Origin: Cryptomeria japonica
Taxonomy: Eukaryota; Streptophyta; Pinopsida; Cupressales; Cupressaceae
Direction: 5' to 3'
DNA: 64,000 nt
Assembly: GCF_030272615.1 (NCBI RefSeq)
Contig: NC_081414.1
Span: forward strand, 908,741,009-908,805,008
This document shows, one piece after another, positions 1 through 12,831 of this stretch. How positions within the stretch are numbered: position 1 is the first letter of the stretch; each line of letters begins with the position of its first letter. The translations under genes were made by a program, and so were the position numbers. The notes beneath the pieces are model-generated. The model searched no databases. It worked only from the letters and a program-made list of their open reading frames with translations, and was not told the DNA's origin.

Positions 1-358
1 TAAGTAACTGGTGCATTCCCATCTGCTGATTTCTCTTCAGTCATCTTGACTCATCTCTGGGTGTGATCTTGGCGGATTTCATTAACCTTTTCTTTCCCTT
101 TCTCATTTGATCCTCCATTACCAACCGGTGAATTTCTACTTCTATAGAATTTAGGAATATGTCCAACCTCATTACATTCATAACATGTAACATTATTATT
201 TTGAATTGCCTTGCTAAAACTAGTGTAATTGTTTTACCTACAATGATTAGTCATATGTCCAAATTTTCCACATAAATAACATTTTACATTCATTCTACAA
301 TCTTCTGTCTTATGACCATACTTATTGCATTTAAAACATTGATCGAGAGTAGAATCAG
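1..358 (-). pseudogene. Gag-like zinc-knuckle region, C-terminal half of a split relic
   Basis: Read on the minus strand from 358 downwards, the sequence gives Cys-X2-Cys-X4-His-X4-Cys knuckles (CFKCNKYGHKTEDC, CYLCGKFGHMTNHC, and CYECNEVGHI with its last Cys lost). This matches in order and spacing the Gag-like protein at 53227-54384. The frame has a TAA at 234-236. It continues from the N-terminal half at 5759-6470, and the two halves are separated by the element inserted at 359-5753. Proteins of this type bind RNA in virus-like particles; that role is family knowledge. The copy is clearly dead and runs off the left edge of the window. Confidence 0.75.
354..358. repeat. Target-site duplication ATCAG (left copy)
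   Basis: ATCAG at 354-358 directly precedes the 5' LTR starting TGGTGCAGG. The same five bases follow the 3' LTR at 5754-5758. This fixes both ends of the element. Confidence 0.9.
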
Positions 359-2510
359 TGGTGCAGGAGCACCTAGTTGAGCAAAACTCCCATTTTTGAG
401 TATTTAATGCTTTTATGTTTGTAAAGTCTTGTGTTAGGTTGAATTTGTTGTTTTAGGTTGTTTTTTGTCATGTTTAGTGGTTTTGATCTCATTTTGGGCT
501 CAAGAGATCAAATTGTGCCTTTCAGGCTATGAGTTGACAATTTCTGGCTAAATAGTGCAAAATTGCCAAAAAGGTCTTCTAATGCTTTCTAAAGCATTGA
601 AACATGTTTTTTAGGTGTTTTTAGGCATTTATAAGTTTCTTAGACAAGTTGATAAGGTTAGATTGTGAAAAATGCCTCCTTGAGCAAGAAAAGTTATCAT
701 TTGGCTTAAAAAGTTGTCAAAATTGTCATTTTCTTGAAAAATGAGATTAAGTAAGCCTTATGTCCATACTAGGGCATGAAAAACAACTGGAGAAAATATA
801 TAAGGCCTCCATTTTGTCTTGGAAAAGGTTGGTGATTGTTAAAACAAAAGGTTCTTCAATAAAATCAGAAAATAATGGCTTTATGACTAGTTTTTGTATC
901 TTTTAGAGCAATGGTCCATACTGTAACTTCTTAATCCATACTGTACCTTTGGGAAAGTGTTAATGGTACTTTTATAATTCTTTGTAGTTGATTGTGGCAT
1001 TGGTTTCTTCAAAAAGTTTGATTTTACAAAATTATTTCTAAAACTGGGTGCTTGCTGCCCTATCAAGGGTTTGAAGCTCCAAAATGACTCCACTTGACTA
1101 ATCCATGCTTGGGATCCCACAATATGGAATCAGTAAAGTTGGACCTCATGTATATACTATACATATGATTTTTTTAAAGCCAAAATGGTGGTTTGAAGAA
1201 GGCTTTGAGTATATACTAGGCAAGTATTGATTACTCGGCTAGTAGTGTGTTTAAACTCAAGATTTGTACCCAAAGTCTAATTTGGGCTGTGCAAATACAT
1301 GGGGCATAGGTATGGACATATGGCCAATGGTGTGTATGATCAAATTTTCCTCATTGGTTGAGCTTGATCCAATCAAACTTTATCATTTTGTAAGCAAACA
1401 GTGAGTTCACTGTTTTTATGAGTTGTATTTGACTAAATGCTCATGGAATGCCTTAAGAGCATAATCCAAGCCTTGAATCATGAAGGCATTGTAATAGAAT
1501 GTTTTCTAAATGTTTGAAGACCTCATTTAGGCTCTATACAAGTTAATATTTATTGTGTAATAGTTCCAAAGAGTGCAACAGTAGTATGACTGGTAAAGGG
1601 CAACAAATTGACAGTCTTAATGACATTTCTCTCCATTTTCAGTTGCTTGCCAAGTGTTTGCTAAAATGATTGTATGGAAAGGGTAGGGGAAGCTCTAAAT
1701 TTCTCTGGCAGAGGTCTCCAAGCAGTATGGGAGGATGAAACAAGTTTGATGGAGTGAATCCATGGTGGAAGCACCCAAACCCTCTTGAAAACCCTTGTTT
1801 TGAGGCTACAAAATAGGACAATCATAAATTGACCTTCCCAAGACCTCTCTTAGCACTAATTCATGATTTTGGCCAAAAGGGTACTCAAAAATATTTGCAT
1901 TTTTCAAAGATTCCAAGTTGGGAGTGAGTAATGCGCAAAATAGTGTTTCAGGAGGGATAAAAAGGGCTCTTTCCTTGTAACCCTGTTTTGGGAAAAACTA
2001 AGAATCCAATTGGAGTAAGGTTTGGTGACCTTGTAAAACCTTTTGAAATCAGTAAAAATCAACCTTGGAAACCTTGTTAAGCCCTTAGAACACCAGTTTA
2101 GACATTTGGGGGTTTGGACTTAGAATAGTGGATTTGAGTAACTTGAAGAAGCAAATGACTATGAGTCTAGAACCATGTTTGACTAACAAAAATTGAACAA
2201 AACTTTGCTGCCCCCACATGTTAATGTTGGATTTGCTAATATGCATTTGGAAACAACAAGTTGGATGCCAAGAGCAGGGGTTGAGTAAGTATAGTTGGAA
2301 GGGTTAAGTATTTTGAGTAGTTTTGTGCATGGGCAAGAGACATCACCTAGAAGGAAGTTTGTTGGGCAAGCCAACCATTGAGAATTTGACATGACAACAA
2401 TAGGATAGATTGGATATTCAAACACAATAGACTCTATAAGTCCTTAGCCAATAAATTGTTCATTTTGAGTAACTAGCCTTGGGAGTGCTTACCTATCAAG
2501 CTCCCTATCA
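359..2510 (+). repeat. 5' LTR of LARD-like element
   Basis: 2152 bp, TG...CA ends, direct copy of 3602-5753. No long ORF. It belongs to the same family as the diverged solo LTR at 49829-51772, which lies on the opposite strand. Confidence 0.92.
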
Positions 2511-2513
2511 TAG

Positions 2514-2525
2514 TGGTATCAGAGC
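2514..2525 (+). promoter_or_regulatory. Primer binding site, initiator tRNA-Met type
   Basis: TGGTATCAGAGC starts three bases after the 5' LTR end. This is the standard plant retroelement primer site complementary to the 3' end of tRNA-iMet. Confidence 0.9.
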
Positions 2526-2555
2526 AAGCGAAAGGTTTGGGATATAGGGGTGAAG

Positions 2556-3548
2556 ATGGAGTTAACAAAATCTAAGAAAGAGATAGTAGGTGCTTACAAG
2601 AAGTGGAAAGAACTAATGTTTGGTGGACAAAAGAAAAGAGAGGAAGAAGAGTTGAGGAAACAAGAAGTCGAAAGAACGAAGCGAAAAGAAGAAGAAAAGA
2701 CACGAGATGAGTTGAGAAGTTTAAGAAGGGCTTTAGAAGCAAATGAAGCAAGATTGAGGGAGCTTAAAGAGGAACTAGAGAAAAAGAGAAAGGAAGATGT
2801 TGAAGAAGCAGATGGTGCAACAATACACAATGGAAGTTTAGTGGAAAAAGTGATCCCAAGTACCAACGAAGGTGAAGTTGAAGAGATAGACAGTCCATTC
2901 AGTGACTTGGAATAGCAGATGCATGCTGAAGTGAAGAGTGAGTAGAAAAGAGTTGAAGAGGAACCTTATACAGAAAAGGTTCTTGAGAATGAGCAAGGGT
3001 TAGAGACCAATGTGGCTGAAGAACATGATCTTTATCCTAATGATGGAGTTGTTGAACAGATTAGACAAGAAGAAGACATGGTACAAGGGTCACATGCACT
3101 TGAGAAGCCTATTGACAGGCCAGATATAGAGATAGTTATTACTGATCATTATGTTGCTATAGTGGTCTACATGCATGAACACTATTGGATTGGTATTAGT
3201 CTTTATGAAGGTGTTATGACCTTTATGGGAGCAATGCTCTATCCTAGGTTACCTATGCATGATACCAAGAACATCTATTGGTCCCCACAAATGAGCACTT
3301 CTCCTCACTTTGAGATGAAGTTCATTGAGATTTCTCATATCTATTCATGGAGTTGTTCTTGGACTAAGAGTTTTCTGGAATGGCAGTTGATGGTATCATC
3401 TACAAATTATGAGCAGCTATAGCTATGGTGGATGTTGATTTTTGAAGCAAGGCCTAGAGTGAAGATGAAGGAAGGATCTTTTCATTTGGCCATGCATGAT
3501 GAAGCCAACGACAAGTACATGCCAAAGGTCAAGATGAAGTCTATATGA
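2556..3548 (+). pseudogene. Single degenerate ORF of the LARD-like element, coiled-coil N-terminus
   Basis: One frame of about 330 codons runs from the ATG at 2556 to a TGA near 3546, with three in-frame TAGs (2913, about 2943, about 3420). The first 90 residues are almost all Lys, Glu and Arg with heptad-like Leu spacing, predicted to be a long charged coiled coil. The rest is acidic, then becomes a hydrophobic and aromatic stretch (residues about 210-290). No retroviral enzyme motif or zinc knuckle is visible and I do not recognise the protein. It fills nearly the whole interior between PBS and PPT, so it was probably the element's own gene. All three stops are explained by CAG to TAG changes. 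Function unknown; a Gag-like or packaging role is only a guess. Confidence 0.6.
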
Positions 3549-3589
3549 TTTGCAGGTATCATTTCCAAGAGGACTTGGACCTTTTTCAA

Positions 3590-3601
3590 TTTTGGGGAGT
3601 A
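3590..3601 (+). promoter_or_regulatory. Polypurine tract of LARD-like element
   Basis: The purine-rich run TTTTGGGGAGTA sits immediately before the TG of the 3' LTR, where plus-strand priming would occur. Confidence 0.7.
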
Positions 3602-5753
3602 TGGTGCAGGAGCACCTAGTTGAGAAAAACTCCCATTTTTGAGTATGTAATGCTTTTATGTTTGTAAAGTATTGTGTTAGGTTTATTATGTTGTTTTAGG
3701 TTGTTTTTTTTCATGTTTAGTGCTTTTTATCTCATTTTGGGCTCAAGAGATCAAATCCTGCCTTTCAGGCTGTGAGTTGACAATTTTTGGCTAAATAGTG
3801 CAAAATTGCCAAAAAGGTCTTCTAATTCTTTCTAAAGCATTGAAACATGTTTGTTAGGTTTTTTTAGGCATGTCTAAGTTGTTTAGACAAGTTGATAAGG
3901 TTAGATTGTGAAAAATGCCTCCTTCAGCAAGAAAAGTTGTCATTTGGCTTAAAAAGTTGTCAAAATTGTCATTTTCTAGAAAAATGAGGTTAAGGAAGCC
4001 TTATGTCCATACTATGGCATGACAACAAATTGGAGAAACTATATAAGGCCTCCATTTTGTCTTGGAAAAGGTTGGTGATTGTTAAAACAAAAGGTTCTTC
4101 AATAAAATCAGAAAATAATGGCTTTATGACTAGTTTTTGTATCTTTTAGAGCAATGGTCCATACTGTACCCTCTTAATCCATACTGTACCTTTGGGAAAG
4201 TGTTCATGGTACTTTTTTAATGCTTTGTAGTTGATTGTGGCATTGGTTTCTTCAAAAAGTTTGATTTTACAAAATTATTTCTAAAACTGGGTGCTTGCTG
4301 CCCTGTCAAGGGTTTCAAGCTCCAAAATGACTCCACTTGACTAATCCATGCTTGGGATCCCACAATATGGAATCAGTAAAGTTGGACCTCATGTATATAC
4401 TATACATATGATTTTTTTTAAGCCAAAATGGTGGTTTGAAGAAGGATTTGAGTATATACTAGGCAAGTATTGATTACTCGGCTAGTAGTGTGTTTAAACT
4501 CAAGATTTGTACCCAAAGTCTAATTTGGGGTGTGTAAATACATGGGGCATAGGTATGGACATATGGCCAATGGTGTGTAAGATCAAATTTTCCTCATTGG
4601 TTGAGCTTGATCCAATCAAACTTTATCATTTTGTAAGCAAACAGTGAGTTCACTGTTTTTATGAGTTGTATTTGACTAAATGCTCATGGAATGCCTTAAG
4701 AGCATAATCCAAGCCTTGAATCATGAAGGCATTGTAATAGAAGGTTTTATAAATGTTTGAAGACCTCATTTAGGCTCTATACAAGTTAATATTTATTATG
4801 TAATAGGTCCAAAGAGTGCAGTAGCAATCTGACTGGTAAAGGGCAGCAAATTGACAGTCTTAATGACATTTCTCTCCATTGTAAGTCGCTTGCCAAGTGT
4901 TTGCTAAAATGATTGTATGGAAAGGGTAGGGGAAGCTCTAAATTTCTATGGCAAAGATCTCCAAGCAGTATGGGAGGATGAAACAAGTTTGATGGAGTGA
5001 ATCCATGGTGGAAGCACCCAAACCCTCTTGAAAACCCTTGTTTTGAGGCTACAAAATAGGACAGTCATAAATTGACCTTCCCAAGACCTGTCTTGGCACT
5101 AATTCATGATTTTGGGAAAAAGCATACTCAAAACTATTTGCCTTTTTCAAATATTCCAAGTTGGGAGTGAGTAATGAGAAAAATAGTGTTTCAGGCAGGC
5201 TAAAAAGGGCTCTTTCCTTGTAGCCCTGTTTTGGGAAAAACTAAGAATCTGATTGGAGTAAGGTTTGGTGACCTTGTAAAAGCTTTTGAAATCAGTCCAA
5301 ATAAACCTTGGAAACCTTTTTAAGCCCTCAAAACACCGGTTTAGACATTTGGGGGTTTGGACTTAGAATAGTGGATTTGAGTAACTTGAAGAAGCAAATG
5401 ACTATGAGTCTAGAACCAAGTTTAACTAACAAACCTTGAACAAAACTTTTCTACTCCAACATGTTCATGTTGGATTTTCTAATATGTATTTGGAAATAGC
5501 AAGTTGGATACCAAGAGCAGGGGTTGAGTAAGTATAGTTGGAAGGGTTAAGTATTTTGAGTAGTTTTGTGCATGGGCAAGAGACATCACCTAGAAGGGAG
5601 TTTGTTGGGCAAGCCAACCATTGAGAATTTGACATGACAACAATAGGAAAGATTGGATATTCAAACACAATAGACTCTACAAGTCCTTAGCCAATAAATT
5701 TTTCATTTTGAGTAACTAGCCTTGGGAGTGCTTACCTACCAAGCTCCCTATCA
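3602..5753 (+). repeat. 3' LTR of LARD-like element
   Basis: 2152 bp, same length and ends as 359-2510. It is followed by the second ATCAG at 5754-5758. Confidence 0.92.
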
Positions 5754-5758
5754 ATCAG

Positions 5759-6470
5759 GGTTCCGATTTGCTCTATTTCTATATTGCCTAGCCATGTGAC
5801 CAAATTTATTGCAAATAAAGCATCTAGCATTAAATTTAGAATCATTAAACTACCTTAGCGATGCCTTATTGTTTTGATCTTCATTAGCAGTACCAGAACT
5901 CTGTCCTTGTTCAAATCCAAGTCCACTAAAATCTCCAGTTTGCCTTTGTCCCTTCAATAACTCATCTAACTGTGCTGAACTAATCTTGAATTTTTCTTTA
6001 TACTCACTTTCAATATTTAGATAATCTCTTGGAATTATCATTTGTCTCTCAATCTCGTGTTCATTACTCTGGGATTGTACTAAATCAACTCTCAACATAT
6101 CATTCTCATGAACCAACCTACCACATTCTTCAAATTTGTTCTTTAGAGATACAACAAGATTTTCTTCCTTTTTCTTTTGGTCCTCAATCTCTTTAGACAT
6201 TCTCATAGTTATAGCTTGCATTTCATTTCTCATAACCATGTTCTCCTGACTCAATTTATTACACTATTCCTTAAGTGCATCTTTCTCTTCATCATCCTGA
6301 TTTTGCAAAAGTTCCTTCCTCCTATTTTGAACAAATGACAACCTCTTCTCTAGGACAAGAATGAATTCCTTAGAAAAATTCAATTCATCTTGTATCTTTA
6401 AGTTCTTCATCCTTTCAGCATCATAATCTTCAAGTGCCATCTCAAATTGCTTTTCCAAACCCATATCCAT
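5759..6470 (-). pseudogene. Gag-like protein, N-terminal half of a split relic
   Basis: Read on the minus strand from an ATG at 6468-6470, this is a Lys/Glu-rich coiled-coil protein. It aligns by eye along its whole length with the Gag-like protein at 53227-54384 (shared ALEDYD/ALTDYD, MSKEIED/FCKEIED, HENDML/YENDML, SGTAN). One frame carries TAGs at 6264-6266 and 5850-5852. The first zinc knuckle (CFICNKFGHMARQ, last Cys lost) lies at about 5790-5830. The ORF is cut at 5759 by the LARD-like element and resumes at 358. It lies just downstream of a PBS and LTR at 6525-6890, as expected for gag. Confidence 0.8.
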
Positions 6471-6524
6471 GGATTTCGGATTCAGAATCTTCCTCAAGAT
6501 TTTAAGCTTCCTCTGAGGCACAAG

Positions 6525-6536
6525 GCTTTGATACCA
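6525..6536 (-). promoter_or_regulatory. Primer binding site of the minus-strand gag element
   Basis: The minus strand reads TGGTATCAAAGC, one mismatch from the tRNA-iMet-type site. It sits two bases inside an LTR ending ATTCCAACA. Confidence 0.75.
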
Positions 6537-6538
6537 AT

Positions 6539-6894
6539 TGTTGGAATCCAAGAACACTGGGAGGGGAGGGGGGGGTGAATCAGTTTCTACTGGTATGATC
6601 AATTTTAACCTAATTAAAACATGCATACACCAACCGGTATACTGGTACATATAGAATTGAAAGAAGTAAACCAACCAATAAGCCAATCACATAAATGAAT
6701 ACCATAACACATAGAATTTTTCATGGAAAACCTCGAAGAGGAAAAACCATGGTGGGATTTGTGACCCACAATATCAATCCACTGGCCATATGAAGAGATA
6801 TTATAAAATATAGGGGTCTGCACTTGCAGGAAGGCTTACAACCTAGAGCACACTGCTCAATTACAAAATGAGCCCCACTCACTAATAAATTTGG
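6539..6894 (-). repeat. Partial 5' LTR of the minus-strand gag element
   Basis: The minus strand contains the ordered blocks seen in the LTRs at 52362-53155: a GAGCAGTG-GCTCTAGG block, CCTTCCTGCA, ATTGTGGGTCACAAATCCCA, a GGTTTTTCC block, TGTGTTATGG and a C-rich run before ATTCAC. Similarity fades near 6895, so the upstream part is lost or replaced. Confidence 0.65.
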
Positions 6895-7323
6895 CCTAAA
6901 ATTCTGATGGAGGTTTTTGACGGAGAAGGTATATTGTGAACAAATTTGATTTTTTAAAAAAACTTTCCCACATTCGTCGTAATTTTGATGACAATTCAAT
7001 ATATGTTTTCAATCGAGAAGGAATTAGCAATGAAATTTGTGCTTTTTTACAAAAAGTGCCCGTGTTCATCGAAATTCCGACGATCGTGGGCATTACTTTA
7101 AAAAAAAAAAAAGCACCGAGACATTTCAAATCATTTTTGCGACCTCTTCCCATTCTCACGTTGTCGCCCCAGTAGCGTACTCCCACTCAAAGTAAGCATA
7201 CTCTAGGTTTTGGATGAGGCACGTGAACCATTTTGACCAATTAATGCCAGCTCCAAGCATTCTCGGCTCATGGAATAGGGTTTGCAAAAATGGGAGCAAT
7301 GTCAACTCATGGAATATGGGAGC
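6895..7323. other. Unassigned block, more CpG than surroundings
   Basis: No protein I recognise. A 79-codon plus-strand ORF (6936-7175) ends in a lysine run created by an A-tract and does not look selected. CpG is visibly more frequent here than on either side. The block lies between a truncated LTR and repeat A, so it may be a remnant of a third element. Confidence 0.35.
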
Positions 7324-8016
7324 TAAAGACCAATAGGCTTCATTCCCCTTCTTTCATCTATTAGTATCGGTCACCCATCTATTTTGCACCTGCAGATAGT
7401 GATGTTTCTGATTCTCCATTGGCCTGGGCACAAGTGTAAAGCTCTATCAACATCCCCTAGCCTGTGCGAAAATGGGAGCTTTGAAATGGCACACCGACTA
7501 TTTGACAGACTACCTCACAAAAATTGGAAGTTTTGGAACAAGGTATGAACATCTATCATAAGATAAATAATAGAGGAATTTTGTCACATGTTGTAGCTAC
7601 AATTACCAGGGTACATGTTTTAAAGATGTTTTATATCATAGAATCAACATTCCAATGGCTATTTATTTTTTAAAATTTGGATATTGTATTCCCAACTGAT
7701 GTCTATTTTCATGAAACTATTCCTTTAGGCAAGCAAAAACAACCTGAAAAAACTACACAAGGCTTTAACCATTATTCATAGCCCCTAGAAAATCTCTTCA
7801 TTACCAAAAAAACCTATTCATACTTGAAACATTATTCACACCTAAAACATTGTCCATGCCTAAGACATTAATCACAACATCAAATAATATTCATAGTGTA
7901 AATAAACACTATTCATGTTTAAACTATTGGTCATAGATTCATTTAACCTCAGAAATTACTCTAAAAGCTCTTGAGTCCAAATTTGTTGTTCTCTATATGA
8001 ATTATGGGGTTTGAAA
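7324..8016 (+). repeat. Direct repeat A, left copy
   Basis: About 690 bp matching 32992-33697, estimated 5-10% divergent by eye. It ends exactly where the TG of repeat B begins at 8017. In the right copy the same sequence continues into unrelated DNA, so A looks like a flank of the B element duplicated on both sides. Confidence 0.8.
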
Positions 8017-8642
<626 letters not shown>

Positions 8643-10005
8643 CGGAGTTGGCACAATTTCCCCTCACATACTCTAGGTCTAAGTTGTTCACTGTGAGTTG
8701 TCAGTGTCTTGGCGCAAGTCGCCATGTCAGTTAGTAAGCTTGGTTTCTTCTGTGTTGTGAGTATGTTAGTATTGGCTAGATAATTCTATTTTGTTGATTG
8801 ATGCGAGATTAAATAGTTAATAATGTTTATTTTAATTTATTTTGATTAATAGTAATTTGATTATTTGATTATCCAATGTTTAATTTAATTTATTGGATTC
8901 TTGCCTTTTTGGGTATTTAATTATTTGATATTTAAATATTTATTTATTTTAATGATGATTTAATATTTATTTGGTATTTAATGTTTATCTAGTTCTTTAA
9001 TTCATTTATGAGCCTTTGGTTTATTTAATTTAATTTCCCCATTTGATTTATTTAATTGTGGCTCATGTTTTATTTATTAGTTTGACTTTTATATTAAGTG
9101 GGTTGTATAAATTCATATTAAAATAAAATAATAAAATGTTCCCACCTAATTGTAAAAACATGATTTATATTTATCTTACCTACCCTCTTCTCTTATTGTT
9201 TGAATTTGAGAAGGGAGGTAAAATATATTATAGATTGGAATATTTTGATTGGCCGAGATTGAGGCTAGGGTTTTTGGTTATTGTTTGGCTTTTTATTTTC
9301 TTTTGCGTGATGTTTTTGGGATTTTACAAAAATATTCTCTGCAAGAATTTTCTTTGGGTTTTGGCTTTGGATTGTTGCTGGATTTTCTTAGTTTGGCCTT
9401 GGATTTGGATGGATCTCTACCTCAACTCTCATCCATCACTCAGGGTGCAGGTTGGGTTCCTTGTCTTTGTTTATTTTCAGCTTTGAAATCTCTTTGTGTA
9501 TGCTCTATGTCTGAAAATGTCTTCTGGGAGCTAGGAATGAAATATTTGGTTTATTGTAATTTTTAGATTTATATATGGTGGAGAAAACTTTATATAATAT
9601 GGGTGTTTGTATAGTTGTATTGGAGAAATATTTGATCTCCTGTATGTTGTTGTTCACAACATTAAAAAGTTTGGATTCATGGCTGCTTGTAGTGAGATCC
9701 TATATCATTGTCTGGATCATGTGATTAGTGTTTTGTTTGATGTAGCTTTGGCCTTATCTATTGATGGTAGAGTTACCTGTGTATTTCAAACTCAAAGGAA
9801 GTCTTTGTGAGTGAGTTCTAGGTCTCCCAGCTGTGAATATGTTTTGGAATTTCTCCCTATATTTTATTAAACCTTATTCTAATTATTTCTTCTTACTTGT
9901 TGGTTCTAGGTGACTCTATGCATATGTTTTTCAAGGCCTTATGTTTTAAGTTTGATTTTTAAATCTCTGTCGAAAGTTCTGCATTTTCCATCCCTTTTAT
10001 GCAAA
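8643..10005. other. AT-rich interior or LTR of the older element, no gene
   Basis: Dominated by TTTAATTTATTT-type sequence. The short ORFs at 9136-9566 are low-complexity hydrophobic strings with no motif. Nothing else could be supported. Confidence 0.5.
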
Positions 10006-10009
10006 AGCA

Positions 10010-10225
10010 CTGACTGTGCATATGCGTTATCTTTTATTGCATTTGTGTTGTCCTTTCATTCATTTGCGCTGTCCTTTCATGCATTTGCGTTGTCTGTTAT
10101 TGCATTTGCGCTGTCCTTCGATGTATATGTGTTGTCCTTTGTGCAAAAACGATGTCCTTATCTACATAGGCGCTAAACTATTTAACACAGGCGCTAACCT
10201 GTAATGCAAAAGCGCTAAACCTCAA
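10010..10225 (+). repeat. Degenerate minisatellite of GCGCTGTCC and GGCGCTAA words
   Basis: About seven copies of a 20-bp unit like CATTTGCGCTGTCCTTT at 10018-10145, then three or four copies of a GGCGCTAAAC-like word to 10225. CpG-containing words recur in an AT-rich setting, a layout resembling but not identical to the GCGTCTGTGT arrays of the gypsy element. Confidence 0.7.
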
Positions 10226-11110
10226 TGCAAAACCATTGTTCTGCCTGTCTTTGGTGTTTTCACTGTTCTCCCAGTCAGATTTGGATTTTTTGAGTTTCAT
10301 TTTACTCTAGAGGCTTTTGGGGATTTTTGTAGACATTTTCCAGCTATTGTTATTTATCAGTTAGATGTGATTTTATGTATTATATGCTGGAATAATCTTG
10401 GTTTATTTATTGTTGAAGATTTGAGTCTTTTCTTATATTGAGATGTTGCAATAGAAAAATGGTATTCCTGTGGAGATAGCAAGATAGTATTGTTGTGGAG
10501 ACAAGAAGATAATATCGTTGTGAAGACAGTAGATTTGATAAGTTTTATTGAGGGAATATCTCTTTTGATATAGATTTCCACATTGAGGCTCATATTGTTT
10601 TTTAATGGATTTAAGCCCTTTGTGTTCTTTGGCTATGGTCTTCCTTGTATGTTTTATGTGTTGTTGGGCTGCATGATGAAGATATTGATCTTTTCTTGGA
10701 ATTTGAATTAGAGCCTCTTATGATTTATTGTTCAGCCATGTTAGGAGGAGTGGGCTTCCTTATGATGACCAGGATCACAAGAGATAGGCTTGCATGGGGT
10801 TCCTTGTAAGGATGCATGAAGTATAGACCACCAGGGCACATTGGAGTTTTCTATGATTTGTAACAAAGTGATAACATTAATAATGAATTAATTGGAATGG
10901 GTAATTAGATTTCATTTAAACAAGATAATTAATAGTTTAAGCCTCATGGCTGATTCCTAGGGAGGATGTTTTAGGATAAGCATGAGAAGGCCATGAAGAT
11001 GGTATGTCAAATCTCCCTTGATTCTCTCATGGGTAGAAATGGCTCCACATGTCTATCAGGGTTATGTCGTGAAGATTTGTATTTTGACAATATTATGGGG
11101 GAGGATAGTA
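10226..11110. other. Unassigned AT-rich DNA with PPT-like end
   Basis: No coding frame. It ends in ATTATGGGGGAGGATAG just before a TG at 11111, which resembles a retroelement polypurine tract. Confidence 0.4.
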
Positions 11111-12829
11111 TGTGATGACACTTCGCTCCTACATGTGCCCTTGCTTGAGATGTATTGATGCCTTATTGATTTGTGTGCCTCTGGGAGTTTTCTATTTGTG
11201 CTATCTTGTGATTGGTTCTTTCTTGATTTTCCTTGTGTTGGTTAGTCTCTTTGGTTTGAGTGTCAACCTAGATGTAGAGTGTGTGTTGGGACCTTGTGTC
11301 ATCTCCTAGCATGGGGGATGGTTCTTTTGGTTCCACATGGTCAGGTGGTTGGTGCTTTTACACCATTAGGATGTTCCTGTCTTTGGATTCTTCTTGCGTG
11401 GATGAGGATGCTTCTTCAAATTGTTCATGGATAATAATTTCATCAAGAATGTAAATGATGATGTGATTTATGTAATGAAATTCTTATGTAACGGTTGTAA
11501 AAGAAATCATGCTTATGAGAAATGATTATGTTGTTCTAGTTATAATGATAGCTTTTGATTATGGTATATGATTATAATGATGAACCTTGAGTTGTATTGT
11601 AATGCATTTATATTATATGAAATGGAAGCATGAGATGTGGATAAGTATTATGGATTAGAATTAAAAGAAACAATTTGTATTCTTGATGAGCCATGTTAAA
11701 AGGAAATGGTATTAGCCTGGAAATGATTTCTTTCAATAATGCTTTAAGTAGAAGAAATGTTATGCCTCGATAGGATGTATGAGTATGAGTAATATTTTAA
11801 GGTATATTAGGACATGTTTATGAGTTGTGATTAAAGAATTTGAAATTATAGTATCATACTTCGTGGATAGTGATCTAATGGTTGGATTGAAATCTTATAA
11901 TGCTTGGGATGTAAATGAATGTTTCTTATGAAAATATTGTATGGATGTCCTTAATGAATGAATTACTAATGTTATTGATGGAAATTACTAAAAAGAGTAT
12001 GGATAGATAGTAAAATGAATGTTTGTTTCTTAGGAAAGGATTAGAATGTATCATGTGTTATGGTTTAATATTATATCTCCATTTGGTGGATGCTATTAGT
12101 TGTTATGGAATTAGGATGTTGTATCTTAGTTTGTGTTGAGATGAATTCATGTAGTTTCTTAATTTGTAATAAGATGATTGTTGGTTAATTGATATAGTGT
12201 AGGAGATTTTATGAGAATTAATTGGGCTATGGATTAAATGTTGAAGGAGACTTTGTGAGTATTGCATTATGTTCTTTTGAAATCATGATGAAGTAATAAG
12301 TATGCTAGGAGCATATAATTGTAAGGGTTAATCTTGGTATGTGAATGGTGATGTTTATAGTTGAAGGTGGGTTAATGGTAATAGGAATATTTGGACTTGG
12401 TGTATAAAATGAACCTAAGAGAAAAAGGGAAGTAGCTATGCATTGAAAGATAGAATATCATATTAAATGAAAGATTAAGTAGGTTGCATATCATGAGTGT
12501 TAGGTATTGCTATGTTGCACCTATGCGTGTATAATGATTAGGATTTTGAGGTATTGTTCTGGAAGAAAGTAAATGCTTATTTCTTATGTAGGTAGATTAA
12601 GTAATGGTGTTGAGATACCCTAGGGAGTTAGTAGTAATGATTTATTGTATTCCGCTTGCATAATTGTTTGAATATATTGAGTGATTTATTCTATGTTCAT
12701 AACTCTTAAATGTTGTTGTGTTCTCGCTACATTTCTCAAGTGATGTTATGTGTCGTATTGTTTAAAAAAAATAAAAAAATTAGTGTGTATTTAGCTATAT
12801 TTCTCTAGGGTATTTTGGCGGGCATTACA
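11111..12829 (+). repeat. Putative LTR (TGTGATGACA...GGGCATTACA)
   Basis: Bounded on the left by a G-rich PPT-like run and on the right by TGGTATCAAAGC at 12832, near-identical to the tRNA-iMet primer site. TG/CA ends are present. I found no second copy in the window, so the call rests only on these flanking signals. Confidence 0.4.
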
Positions 12830-12831
12830 TT

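Larger units (their letters stand above)
359..5753 (+). mobile_element. Complete non-autonomous LTR retrotransposon with long LTRs (LARD-like)
   Basis: Two direct repeats of exactly 2152 bp (359-2510 and 3602-5753) both begin TGGTGCAGGAGC and end CCCTATCA. They flank an interior of only 1091 bp. An initiator-tRNA-Met-type primer site (TGGTATCAGAGC) follows the left LTR and a purine-rich tract precedes the right one. The 5-bp duplication ATCAG borders the whole. No protease, RT or integrase is present, so mobilisation must have been in trans. The LTRs differ by a few percent by eye, so it is older than the gypsy element at 15428. It interrupts a minus-strand gag relic. Confidence 0.93.

Noticed and set aside
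2594-2866. 90-codon Ser/Leu-rich minus-strand ORF
   Set aside because: Shadow of the Lys/Glu coiled-coil ORF on the other strand.
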